Assembly (NCBI RefSeq): GCF_018642165.1 | Contig: NZ_JAHHZM010000008.1 | Location: 1-64,000, forward strand | Reading direction: 5' to 3' | DNA: 64,000 nucleotides | From: Echinicola shivajiensis | Lineage (GTDB): Bacteria; Bacteroidota; Bacteroidia; Cytophagales; Cyclobacteriaceae | Shown here: positions 55,856 to 64,000 of the stretch, piece after piece | Position numbering within the stretch: the first letter of the stretch is position 1 | Layout: the number at the start of each line of letters is the position of its first letter | Notes under the pieces: model-generated | Seen by the model: only the letters and a program-made list of their open reading frames with translations | Databases searched by the model: none | What the model was told of the DNA's origin: nothing | Position numbers and translations under genes: made by a program

Positions 55856-56268
55856 AAATATTTACCTGATAATTACAAACATAAAACCTTCATGAATAGA
55901 GGAAATTCACCCACAGGCATGAAAGTTATAAAAGAAGCGAGCATCACTTGTTTAAAAGAGAAATTTGATGGAACTTATATTCTTAGAAATTGAATACCGA
56001 ATAAAAGGCTTGTATTACTTTAAAATATTAGCGTCCAAATAAAAAAAGGTCGTCTTTTTTTATTTGGACATATACCCCGTACATAAAACTGATATCAGAC
56101 GCTAAGTACCCACAGCTGTTGCCATAGAGCACGTAGAAAAAATTTTTCTCTCAAGAAATACTTTAGTCAAATCTGATATCCTGGAATAATTATGGGGTAT
56201 AAATACGAGACTTTCAGAAAAAAGGCCCAATAATGGACCTCTATTAAAATTCAAGATGTTTCTATGGT
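55856..56268. other. About 410-bp gap with a long hairpin
   Basis: No credible gene. It contains the 16-bp stem-loop at 56033-56069 and a short AAAAAATTTTT palindromic run near 56138. A 62-codon minus-strand frame here overlaps the real 58-aa gene in another frame and is not supported. Confidence 0.45.
56033..56069 (-). terminator. Long perfect hairpin, probable terminator of the Cys-tailed small gene
   Basis: Arms GTCCAAATAAAAAAAG (56033-56048) and CTTTTTTTATTTGGAC (56054-56069) form a 16-bp perfect stem with a 5-nt loop. The A and T runs inside the stem make it terminator-like on both strands. It lies about 200 bp downstream of the small gene. Confidence 0.55.
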
Positions 56269-56445
56269 TTAGCTGCCACATCCTATGCAATCAAAATGGC
56301 TATCCATAGGCTTAGTTCCATTTAACTGCATTTCAAGATTGTGAATTTTATCGCGAATTTCCATGTCACTAAACATGTCACCAGTCAATGATGCTTTTAA
56401 CTTTTCAATTTCGTTAGTAAGAGCTGTTTTTTGTTCTGCGTTCAT
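56269..56445 (-). CDS. Small Cys-tailed protein (58 aa), unknown function
   Basis: A 58-codon frame starting ATG at 56445 and ending TAA at 56269. The first 45 residues are charged and helical (EQKTALTNEIEKLKASL and SDMEIRDKIHNLEMQL), probably two short helices or a helical hairpin. The protein ends in FDCIGCGS, a CxxC pair next to a Gly-Ser terminus. I take it as real because the composition is protein-like, it has a coherent two-part design, and no other frame competes. I recall similar small proteins with a (D/E)C(V/I)GCGS tail in other Bacteroidota, but cannot name a function. A metal or Fe-S site, or a redox pair, is possible. Confidence 0.7.
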   Translation of the reverse strand: MNAEQKTALTNEIEKLKASLTGDMFSDMEIRDKIHNLEMQLNGTKPMDSHFDCIGCGS

Positions 56446-56750
56446 AGGATGAAAGTTTTAGTAGATAGAAAGCAAAATTGAATATAAATAAGTTCGGCCA
56501 AATAATCTATCTTTTTCAAATTTTATATAAGAAGCTGATTTCAAGCTTGAAAATTTAACATAAATCATGATTTAAAAGCAAAACTCCAAGCTAGAACGGT
56601 TTGGGAAGTCTCTTTAATCAACTAACTTAAGTTCCAAGGTTTGCTTCATAACTAACCTGTTGTGTTCCCAGCATTGAGTCAATTGCATAAGGCACAGCAC
56701 TAAACGGTACGATTTTGGCACAAATCACTATCAAATAAACTTTTAGAGAT
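56446..56750. other. 305-bp divergent gap, no feature recognised
   Basis: AT-rich intergenic DNA between the small Cys-tailed gene (-) and the M20 amidohydrolase gene (+). No -7 match, hairpin or coding frame was identified. Confidence 0.5.
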
Positions 56751-57884
56751 ATGAAAAAAGCAGATTTTCAAAAATTAGTCAATTTTAGAAGGGAACTCCA
56801 TCAATATCCTGAATTATCTGGAAAGGAAAAGTCCACCGCCAGAAGAGTAAAAGATTTTTTTAGCTCTTTAAAGCCAGATGAGTGCATCGAACAGCTTGGA
56901 GGAAATGGCTTGGCATTTATTTTTAAGGGAAGGCAAGAGGGCCCTAGCACTTTGATACGTTGCGAATTGGATGCCTTGCCTATACAGGAAAATCACGACA
57001 TCAAGCATAAAAGTAAAATCGACAATTGCTCGCACAGCTGTGGACATGATGGACATATGGCCATCGTTGCAGGATTGGGAATGTCAATATCTGCTCAAAG
57101 GCCAGAAAAAGGACAAGTTAGCCTGCTGTTCCAACCTGCCGAAGAGACAGGAGAAGGGGCTGAAAAAGTCCTCCAAGATCCAAAATATCAAAAAATAAAA
57201 TCGGATTACTCATTTGCCCTCCACAACCTTCCTGGAGAACCAGAAAATGAAATTGTACTCAAAAAGGGAGTCTTCACAGCTGCCTCAAAAGGAATGGTCA
57301 TTAAATTAGAGGGGAGAACCTCCCATGCCGCTCATCCAGAAGATGGCAACAGCCCAGCGGAAGCCATGTCAAAAATCATAGTAGGACTACCCCTTATTTC
57401 CAAAAATATAAAACCCTTTAGTCTGGTTACGGTCATCCATGCTGAACTGGGCGAAATAGCATTTGGTACCAGTCCTGGAAAGGCTAGCGTTAGAGCCACT
57501 CTTCGGACTATTGATGACGACAATATGGATCTACTGGTGGACTATGCTGAGAAACTTTGCCATTTAATAACGCAGGAGTACAAGCTTGGTTTATCCATTT
57601 CTTACACAGAAGAATTTGCCTGTACTGTAAATGACAATTCAGCGTGGAATTTCGTCAATGAAGCAGCCAAAATGTTAAAGCTAAAAACCAAACATGTCCG
57701 AAATTCATTTAAATGGTCAGAGGATTTTGGTCAGTTTTCTTCTCAGAGTAAAACCCTTCTTTTTGGTTTGGGATCTGGCAAAAGCCATCCCCAGCTTCAT
57801 GAAGCTCATTATGATTTTCCTGATCAGATCATCCCCACTGGAATTAATATGTTCGAAAAAATATTGGCTCAAATTCACCAGTAA
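56751..57884 (+). CDS. M20 family amidohydrolase (N-acyl amino acid hydrolase type)
   Basis: The 377-aa protein has M20D motifs: ELDALPIQE, CSHSCGHDGHM with metal-binding Cys and His residues, PAEETGEGA with the catalytic Glu, LHNLPGEP, and C-terminal HEAHYDFPDQII. Such enzymes cleave N-acyl or N-aminobenzoyl amino acids and auxin-like conjugates. There is no signal peptide, so it is cytoplasmic. It is 21 bp before the alanine racemase gene and is likely co-transcribed, which suggests amino-acid salvage involving both isomers. Confidence 0.88.
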   Translation: MKKADFQKLVNFRRELHQYPELSGKEKSTARRVKDFFSSLKPDECIEQLGGNGLAFIFKGRQEGPSTLIRCELDALPIQENHDIKHKSKIDNCSHSCGHDGHMAIVAGLGMSISAQRPEKGQVSLLFQPAEETGEGAEKVLQDPKYQKIKSDYSFALHNLPGEPENEIVLKKGVFTAASKGMVIKLEGRTSHAAHPEDGNSPAEAMSKIIVGLPLISKNIKPFSLVTVIHAELGEIAFGTSPGKASVRATLRTIDDDNMDLLVDYAEKLCHLITQEYKLGLSISYTEEFACTVNDNSAWNFVNEAAKMLKLKTKHVRNSFKWSEDFGQFSSQSKTLLFGLGSGKSHPQLHEAHYDFPDQIIPTGINMFEKILAQIHQ

Positions 57885-57905
57885 ACACCTAAATTCTTAA
57901 AGCCC

Positions 57906-59060
57906 ATGCCGCATACTTCCCACTTGGAAATCAGTAAATCTGCCTATCGAAGAAATATAAAATTCCTCCAAAATCAACTGGGAGCTGAAACCATCATCTC
58001 TTCCGTAGTAAAAGGAAATGCCTATGGACATGGCATTGAAAACATAATCCCAATCGCAGAATCTGCAGGCATTAGACACTTTAGCACATTCAGCACTGAT
58101 GAAGCAATGAGGGTACACAATACCATCGAAAAGAACAGTACCATCATGATCATGGGTATGATTGAAAACAGAGACTTGGAATGGGCAATTGAAAAAGACA
58201 TTGAATTTTTTGTCTTTGAGTTCGATAGATTATTGGCGACCATCAAAGCGGCCAAAAAACTAAGGAAAAAAGCAAAAGTTCATATAGAAGTAGAAACAGG
58301 TTTCCACAGAACTGGATTTGAATGGAAAGAAAAGGAAATTCTGGCAGAAATGCTTTTTGAACAGCAAGAACACCTCGAGCTGTCCGGGCTTTGCACGCAC
58401 TACGCCGGGGCTGAAAGTATTGCCAATTATGTACGGGTCCAAAACCAAATTAAGAAATACCATGAATTCAAGAAGTGGTTTTTCAACAAGGGAATAAAGT
58501 TCAAAACCCATCATACCGCCTGTTCCGCTGCTAGCCTAAGTTACCCAGAAACCATCATGGATATGGTTAGAATTGGAATCGTTCAATATGGTTTTTGGCC
58601 CAGTCAAGAAACTTATATGAGCAAATTCAAACAACTAGCTGTAAACCGAAAAAATCCCTTAAAGCGGCTTATCACCTGGAAAAGCAAGATCATGAGTCTG
58701 AAGAAAGTAGAAATGGGAGATTTTATCGGCTACGGCAATACCTATATGGCCCCAAGAAATATGCTGGTTGCCATGATCCCCATAGGTTATGGTCATGGCT
58801 TTAGCAGAATGCTTTCCAATTTGGGAAAGGTTTTGATTCATGGCAAAATCGTTTCTGTAGTCGGAACTGTGACCATGAATTCCATCACTGTAGATGTGAC
58901 TGATCTTAGGGATGTAAAAAAAGGAAATGAAGTAGTGATCATTGGTAAACAGAAAAACAATGAAATTACCGTCGCTTCCTTTAGTGAATCAAGCCAGCAG
59001 GTCAACTATGAACTTTTGACAAGGTTACCTCAGGACATTCCAAGAAAGATTGTATACTGA
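57906..59060 (+). CDS. alr: Alanine racemase
   Basis: The 384-aa PLP enzyme has the cofactor Lys36 in VVKGNAYGHG, the TIM-barrel N-domain (about 5-250) with TGFHRTGF and THHTACSAASLSYPE, and a C-terminal beta domain with GYGHGFSRMLSN (active-site Tyr region) and MNSITVDVTDL. It interconverts L- and D-alanine for peptidoglycan. The length is normal. Unlike the standalone gene of most relatives it follows an M20 amidohydrolase by 21 bp, so another amino acid may also be a substrate. Confidence 0.92.
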   Translation: MPHTSHLEISKSAYRRNIKFLQNQLGAETIISSVVKGNAYGHGIENIIPIAESAGIRHFSTFSTDEAMRVHNTIEKNSTIMIMGMIENRDLEWAIEKDIEFFVFEFDRLLATIKAAKKLRKKAKVHIEVETGFHRTGFEWKEKEILAEMLFEQQEHLELSGLCTHYAGAESIANYVRVQNQIKKYHEFKKWFFNKGIKFKTHHTACSAASLSYPETIMDMVRIGIVQYGFWPSQETYMSKFKQLAVNRKNPLKRLITWKSKIMSLKKVEMGDFIGYGNTYMAPRNMLVAMIPIGYGHGFSRMLSNLGKVLIHGKIVSVVGTVTMNSITVDVTDLRDVKKGNEVVIIGKQKNNEITVASFSESSQQVNYELLTRLPQDIPRKIVY

Positions 59061-59238
59061 GTCCATCGATAAACATGTAAGACCGCAAATCAAAATATCA
59101 GCACATTCATATTTATCAACAAGAGGATAAGTATAATTTTTGTTTGACAACCACCTATCAGGTTCATTGCTTCTGAATCCAGAAGTAAGAAATCTGAACT
59201 AGCACATCAAAAAATTTACAAACAAAAAAGCTTTTAAC

Positions 59239-59643
59239 ATGAAGTTACTTAATTCACTATTCTTAACCTACCTATTAGCCTTGACATTTTTTGCCTGTGG
59301 TGGCCCCACCGATATCGGAGCACATGATTGGAAAGTCAAATCCATCAATGGAGCCCCTGCCACACAAGAACAACTTTCCACCATGACCTTAAAATTCGGA
59401 GAAGACAAAAAGGTCTCTGGGTCTTCTATTTGTAATAACTTCAAAGGGCAAGCGGTATACAATAGGGAAAAAGTGAAATTTTCCACATTATATGCTGACA
59501 GTAAGCCTTGTGAAGAACGGTATATTGAACAGGCCTACCTAAGCTCTCTAGAAATGAGTGAAAAATATAGCCAAACTGCCAACCGATTGGTGTTCTATGA
59601 TGAAAAAGGCAATATCACTGTAGAACTTGAAAAAATCAACTGA
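59239..59643 (+). CDS. META-domain lipoprotein (HslJ-like)
   Basis: The 134-aa protein has a lipobox ending FFACGG (Cys20) and one META domain: HDWKVKSINGAP, TLKFGEDKKVSGSSICNNFKGQ, KPCEERYIEQAYLSSLEMSEKY and LVFYDEKGNITVELE. In E. coli, HslJ is linked to novobiocin tolerance and heat shock; biochemical function of META domains is unknown. It stands alone with about 180 bp upstream, and it ends before a long inverted repeat facing purU. Confidence 0.82.
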   Translation: MKLLNSLFLTYLLALTFFACGGPTDIGAHDWKVKSINGAPATQEQLSTMTLKFGEDKKVSGSSICNNFKGQAVYNREKVKFSTLYADSKPCEERYIEQAYLSSLEMSEKYSQTANRLVFYDEKGNITVELEKIN

Positions 59644-59667
59644 ATAAAATCTTCTAGAAAATAAATT

Positions 59668-59737
59668 AGGCTGTCCAGTAGACTACCGCTGGCCTTGATT
59701 AGCAATTTTCAGAACCGGCAAGTCTACAGGACAGCCT
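59668..59737. terminator. Long inverted repeat between convergent META and purU genes
   Basis: Arms AGGCTGTCCAGTAGACT (59668-59684) and AGTCTACAGGACAGCCT (59721-59737) pair at 16 of 17 positions around a 36-nt loop. It lies between convergent genes and would serve as a bidirectional terminator, though it lacks a T-run. Confidence 0.6.
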
Positions 59738-59743
59738 TGAAAT

Positions 59744-60598
59744 CTAATTAAATATGATAGTCTTATTGCCCATGACCATTACTTTTTGGGCTATATGGTA
59801 TTTAATGGCTTTTGACAATACTACTTTTTCCACATCCTGTCCAATTTGCACCAATTCCTCCACTGTATTATGGTGCTTGACACGAGCAATATCCTGCTCG
59901 ATAATAGGCCCTGCATCCAACTCTTCGGTCACATAATGACCTGTAGCACCAATGATTTTCACACCACGCTTATGGGCCGCATGATAAGGCTTTGCTCCTA
60001 CAAAAGCTGGCAAAAATGAATGGTGAATATTGATGATCTTATTAGGATATTGAGCGATGAATTTAGGACTTAAAATTTGCATATACCTGGCCAATACCAC
60101 GAAATCGACTCCCTTTTCAGCCATCAATTCCAGTTGCTTCTCTTCTTGCTCAGCTTTGTTTTCCTTATTAATTGGAAAATAATAAAAAGGGATATTAAAG
60201 GCTTCCACCACGGGCTTTAGTTTTTCGTGATTGGAAATCACCATTGGAATTTCCACATCAAACTGCCCTGAATAATACCTAGAAAGAATATCAAATAAGC
60301 AGTGGGAATGCTGGGAGACCATAATGGCCATTTTTGGCTTTGGTTCGGTAAAGTACAAGGTAAAGTTCATGCCAAACTTGGTACCTACAGTCTCAGCAAA
60401 AATACGCTCTATTTGATCTTTTTTTATGGCAAAGGTACTCAGTTCCCACTTGGCACGCATAAAGAAATCTCCAGTCTCATTATCTATATACTGGTCAACT
60501 TCTTCCACATTTCCATTGTGAAAATAAAGAAACTGAGAAACAGCTGCCACTATACCTTTCTGGTCCTTACACTGTATGATCAAAATCGCACTTTCCAT
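59744..60598 (-). CDS. purU: Formyltetrahydrofolate deformylase
   Basis: About 284 aa with an N-terminal ACT domain (about 4-85; AILIIQCKDQKGIVAAVSQFL) and a C-terminal formyltransferase-like domain. The motif INIHHSFLPAFVGAKPYHAAHKRGVKIIGATGHYV and LDAGPIIEQD carry the Asn-His-Asp catalytic set. It hydrolyses 10-formyl-THF to formate and THF, balancing one-carbon pools. The ATG at 60598 is used; a TTG nine bases upstream is less likely. The gene lies 133 bp downstream of the SNF2 helicase gene with no terminator between them. Confidence 0.93.
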   Translation of the reverse strand: MESAILIIQCKDQKGIVAAVSQFLYFHNGNVEEVDQYIDNETGDFFMRAKWELSTFAIKKDQIERIFAETVGTKFGMNFTLYFTEPKPKMAIMVSQHSHCLFDILSRYYSGQFDVEIPMVISNHEKLKPVVEAFNIPFYYFPINKENKAEQEEKQLELMAEKGVDFVVLARYMQILSPKFIAQYPNKIINIHHSFLPAFVGAKPYHAAHKRGVKIIGATGHYVTEELDAGPIIEQDIARVKHHNTVEELVQIGQDVEKVVLSKAIKYHIAQKVMVMGNKTIIFN

Positions 60599-60731
60599 AC
60601 CAATCAAAAATTAGGGAAACAATACTATTACTGCTTTAAAATTATATCTTTTTTAGATTACGGCCATTATTATTGGATAAATTTCAAAAAAAGATCATTT
60701 GCAAGAAGCATTTATTTAATCTTCAAAGGTT

Positions 60732-63671
60732 TTATTCTAATAATGCCTCTATATCCTCCTTATTGAGGTTTTTCATAAAGCTTTCTTCAGTGCTGATCAG
60801 TTCTCCTGCAAGGGCCATTTTTCTTTCCTGCAAAGCCATGATTTTCTCTTCGACTGTATTATGGGCGATGAACTTATAGATGATCACTTTGTTTTCCTGC
60901 CCGATTCGGTGTGCTCGGTCAATTGCCTGAGCCTCCACAGCAGGATTCCACCAAGGATCTAAAAGGAAAACATACTCAGCCTTGGTAAGGTTAAGCCCCA
61001 CACCTCCGGCCTTTAAGGATATAAGGAAAATTTTCACTTTTTCATTTTCCTGGAATGCTTTCACTTGGGCCTGCCTATCCTTGGTCGTTCCATCCAAATA
61101 AGCATATGGAATATGATGGGTATCCAGATACTCCTTCACAATGGCAAGGTGCTTCACAAACTGACTAAAGACTAAAACCTTATGACCTTCCCTTGCTGTA
61201 GAATCCAGCATATGGATAATATCCTCCATCTTCCCTGAATCACCGGCATATGTAGGATCGGTAAGCCTTGGGTGATTGGCTATTTGACGCAGCTGAGTCA
61301 AGCCTCTTAAAAGCGTAAATGCTTGCCTGTTCATTCCCGGAATGGACATTTCCTGAACAATTTTTTCACGGTAATAAGCCTTCACTTCTTCGTAAGCCTT
61401 TTCCTGATCAGAAGTCATATTGGAATATTTGACATTGATCACCTTCTCAGGAAGGTCAGTGGCCACTTGGGTTTTCAGCCTTCTCAAAACAAATGGTTTG
61501 ATCATGGCATGTAGCTTTGTAGCCTTGTCCATGTCATTCATCTTCTCAATAGGCTGCAAGAACTGCTTCTTAAACATCCCCTGAGTACCAAGAAGTCCTT
61601 GGTTTACAAAATTCATTTGTGACCAAAGATCCATTGTTCCGTTTTCTACCGGAGTACCAGTAAGTATCAATCTATGTCTACATACCAATTGATTGACCGC
61701 TTTGGAAATGATACTTCCTGGATTTTTGATTGCCTGAGATTCATCCAAAATGATATAATTGAAGAAAAAGTCTTTCAGTATATCCACATCCAAACGGGTA
61801 ATTCCATAAGATGTCAGCACCAAATCATATTTTGAAAACCGGCTACTGTCTTTAATCCGCTGCGAACCTGTATAGACCAAAATCCTCAGATTTGGAGTAA
61901 ACTTTCTGGCTTCCAACTCCCAGTTGTATATCAGTGAAGTAGGCATCACCAAAAGAGAAGTGGCTCCTTCAGTACGCTCCTTTTCATGGGCCAACAGTGC
62001 CAAAGTCTGAACAGTTTTACCCAAGCCCATATCATCAGCCAAACATCCTCCAAAATTATACTCATTCAAGAACCTCAACCAATCATAGCCTGCTTTCTGA
62101 TAAGGGCGCAAGGTCCCTTTGAAATTAGGAGAAATATCATAGGACTCCATTTCAGAGAAATCCTTGAGTTTTTCCAATTTTCTACTAAGCGTTAGATCAA
62201 TTAGGTTCCCTTTTTGTAATTCTTGGGCCAGCGCAATATGATGCTTTTTAAGCTTCATATGTTCATGCTGTTGCTCACCAGTTTCCAGAAAAGAGAAAAT
62301 TTCAGAGTAGTTCACAAACCAGGAATCAGGTATTACGGCAATTTCACCATTAGGCAATTCAAATTCTGCTTTCCCCTTCACCAATAATTTTCTTAGTTGA
62401 CTAAACGGTATTTCGAATTCACCAAAACGAATGACCGCATTGACATCAAACCAATCTATATTCTCCTTGATCTCGACTTTTATGGAAGCATGCCCAATAA
62501 AATACTTCTTGCCTTTTCCACTTTGGTTTTGAAGGATTTTCACCCCCATGCCTTCAAGTGCCTCTCTGTGAGAATTTAACCAGTCAAAAGCTTTGGATTT
62601 TCCCAAACTGAACCTGGAAGCTCTTACAGGCAATCCCAGATCTTTAAGGTAGTCTCCATAGGATTTCTCTTTCTCCAAATCCCGAATCACTTTATGGAAG
62701 ACGTAATTATCCCCTTGCTCTTCCAACTCTACATTATTGGATTTCTTCTCTTCTGAGCGGAAGGAATAATTTCCATATTGGAATTTGAGGTCAAAAACGA
62801 TTTTATCTTCATCTTCAGACTCCTGTGCTTGACCAAATAAGTCTGTACTGTTGCCCGAACTTGGCAGATCACTTAGGCTTAACAATGCCTCAGGTTTACT
62901 GCGCTGAACTTTTATATCAAACCCCTTGGCATAAACATCAAAGGATGCTACTAATTGGGTGATGAATTTCTGGTAATAAGATCGCTCTACATTTTTGGGA
63001 ATGACAATAAACTTCTTGTTCAGGAAAGGCTTAAGTTTCTTTCCATCTACATTTTTCTCAAAATTATAGAGGTTGCCATTCACCACAAGCCAAGCAGGTT
63101 CCTCACAAATCAAGTAGCCTCCTCTATACTGCCATTCCATTTTTTCCCCTTCATATTTAAGGGTAGGGAAATAATGGGTATTATCTTCATTTCTCCTAAA
63201 GTGGAAAAGTACACTGGCCTTTTCTGGCATTACATTGATCTCCTTCCAAATTGGATTTCCATCATTGCCCATTTCAAAGAGTCGCTTGCCCTTAATCTTC
63301 TCCAAAATCTTGGCTCGCAATCCTTCCAAACGGATTTCTATCATATGACGGATCTCCTTATTCGCTGCAGACTCACTATTGGTGTCATAAATCTTGCGAA
63401 GGTATTCTTTAGGCTTGAGCTTTTTAGTATTGAATTGTTTAACGATAGCATCATGTTGCATGCTATCCATCAACTTGATCAACTCATAGTCTTCATCATC
63501 CAGTCCACTACCAAACTCTCGGGCATTTTGTGAAGCAATATTCTGATATGCAAAGGAGAGCCTCCCCTTATCGTCCAATTGTATAACAAAGGACTCAAAA
63601 AGGATTCCCAAGTATTCGTGACTGAAAAGAGAATAAACAATTTCAAATGGCTTCTCTGGAGAAACTTTCAT
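60732..63671 (-). CDS. SNF2 family DEAD/DEAH-box helicase
   Basis: The 979-aa protein has a long N-terminal region (about 1-500) of the bacterial SNF2-associated type and the Swi2/Snf2 ATPase core. Motif I has Lys552 in CLADDMGLGKTVQT, motif II is DESQ in YIILDESQAIKN, motif V and VI are in LISLKAGGVGLNLTKA and WWNPAVEAQAIDRAHRIGQ. It is a DNA translocase in the RapA/HepA-like broad group and might remodel transcription or repair complexes. It lacks a zinc-finger SWIM domain. No defence or restriction genes adjoin it, so a housekeeping role is the simplest view. Confidence 0.9.
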   Translation of the reverse strand: MKVSPEKPFEIVYSLFSHEYLGILFESFVIQLDDKGRLSFAYQNIASQNAREFGSGLDDEDYELIKLMDSMQHDAIVKQFNTKKLKPKEYLRKIYDTNSESAANKEIRHMIEIRLEGLRAKILEKIKGKRLFEMGNDGNPIWKEINVMPEKASVLFHFRRNEDNTHYFPTLKYEGEKMEWQYRGGYLICEEPAWLVVNGNLYNFEKNVDGKKLKPFLNKKFIVIPKNVERSYYQKFITQLVASFDVYAKGFDIKVQRSKPEALLSLSDLPSSGNSTDLFGQAQESEDEDKIVFDLKFQYGNYSFRSEEKKSNNVELEEQGDNYVFHKVIRDLEKEKSYGDYLKDLGLPVRASRFSLGKSKAFDWLNSHREALEGMGVKILQNQSGKGKKYFIGHASIKVEIKENIDWFDVNAVIRFGEFEIPFSQLRKLLVKGKAEFELPNGEIAVIPDSWFVNYSEIFSFLETGEQQHEHMKLKKHHIALAQELQKGNLIDLTLSRKLEKLKDFSEMESYDISPNFKGTLRPYQKAGYDWLRFLNEYNFGGCLADDMGLGKTVQTLALLAHEKERTEGATSLLVMPTSLIYNWELEARKFTPNLRILVYTGSQRIKDSSRFSKYDLVLTSYGITRLDVDILKDFFFNYIILDESQAIKNPGSIISKAVNQLVCRHRLILTGTPVENGTMDLWSQMNFVNQGLLGTQGMFKKQFLQPIEKMNDMDKATKLHAMIKPFVLRRLKTQVATDLPEKVINVKYSNMTSDQEKAYEEVKAYYREKIVQEMSIPGMNRQAFTLLRGLTQLRQIANHPRLTDPTYAGDSGKMEDIIHMLDSTAREGHKVLVFSQFVKHLAIVKEYLDTHHIPYAYLDGTTKDRQAQVKAFQENEKVKIFLISLKAGGVGLNLTKAEYVFLLDPWWNPAVEAQAIDRAHRIGQENKVIIYKFIAHNTVEEKIMALQERKMALAGELISTEESFMKNLNKEDIEALLE

Positions 63672-64000
63672 AACACTTTTAACAATCCTACCGACCTAAA
63701 CCGCTGATTAGGCAGTAATTTTCTAAAATATACTAGCTTGCAAAGTAAATAATATTTATAACTTTTAATAGAAAAAAGAAAAGAAAAAAGGGATATTTTA
63801 CAAAATCTTTAATACAAATACGGTCATATCATTTTTCACATCATTCACACCTTATATATTGATTTTCATTTTGTTAGCAGGAATTTTCAAGAGAAAAATC
63901 TACCATCAATTAAAAATATCAGCCCATTGCCCTGCCAAGTCAGTCAACTAATTTGCCAGAAACTCAATTTTCAAGAAAAACCAGCTATCGATAATTAGTC
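63672..64000. other. 329-bp AT-rich end of window, no gene seen
   Basis: This is the sequence upstream of the SNF2 helicase gene. It is AT-rich, contains no hairpin, no -7 match on the minus strand and no sizeable frame. The gene to the right starts beyond the window. Confidence 0.5.

Noticed and set aside
56102-56290. 62-codon minus-strand frame
   Set aside because: Overlaps the supported 58-aa gene in another frame and has no protein-like pattern.
60732-63671. SNF2 helicase as part of a defence system
   Set aside because: Neighbours are purU and a META lipoprotein; no nuclease, methylase or other defence gene is present.

Overview
The window is a stretch of AT-rich chromosome from a member of the Bacteroidota, most likely a marine or saline cytophagalean close to Cyclobacterium, Echinicola or Algoriphagus. 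This placement is inferred from gene content and from promoter-like elements of the Bacteroidota type (TAnnTTTG with an upstream TTTG/TTG); no rRNA or other taxonomic marker is present. Supporting traits are the lack of clear Shine-Dalgarno sequences, a TonB receptor with a carboxypeptidase-like N-domain, a tricorn-type protease, secreted GH2/GH29/GH31 enzymes and the fused rhamnulose-1-phosphate aldolase/dehydrogenase. I see 47 protein genes, two of them short genes (a 56-aa YqaE/Pmp3 protein and a 58-aa Cys-tailed protein). I see no tRNA, rRNA, CRISPR array, insertion sequence or phage.

Layout. 1-4 kb: a thioredoxin-reductase-like flavoprotein, an outer-membrane protein, a TPR lipoprotein and a small c-type haem protein. 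4-18.6 kb: a carbohydrate region with a ricin-domain GH2 beta-galactosidase, then rhamnulokinase, rhamnose isomerase and the bifunctional rhamnulose-1-P aldolase/lactaldehyde dehydrogenase, a GH31 glycosidase and, divergently, lutABC. Together these give a complete route from L-rhamnose to DHAP and, via lactaldehyde and lactate, to pyruvate. 18.8-24.8 kb: a compact ion and membrane cluster (ktrA, ktrB, a Kv-type channel with a zinc-ribbon tail, yqaE, an AI-2E exporter, a CNNM/CorC-like protein). 24.9-33.7 kb: tricorn-like protease, a TonB receptor paired with a beta-helix lipoprotein rather than SusD, and a lone MoxR ATPase.

33.8-41.8 kb: an RluE-like pseudouridine synthase, a lipoprotein class B1 metallo-beta-lactamase, M20 peptidase, membrane proteins and a GH29 fucosidase. 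42-47 kb: glycine betaine synthesis from choline (betB, betA) with a sodium symporter very like the animal high-affinity choline transporter, preceded by a BetI-like palindrome. 47.5-55.8 kb: a second AI-2E protein, an acyl-carrier-like protein without the attachment serine, and a gbsR-tolC-hlyD-acrB efflux operon with two matching operator-like sequences. 56-64 kb: the Cys-tailed small protein, an M20 amidohydrolase with alanine racemase, a META lipoprotein, purU and a SNF2 helicase.

Most of the window is recognisable, well-ordered metabolic and transport DNA. I found no defence island or clearly new multi-gene system. The best leads are the CHT-like choline operon and its operator, the GbsR operator pair, the Ser-less ACP-like protein, the Cys-tailed microprotein and the five-gene ion operon.
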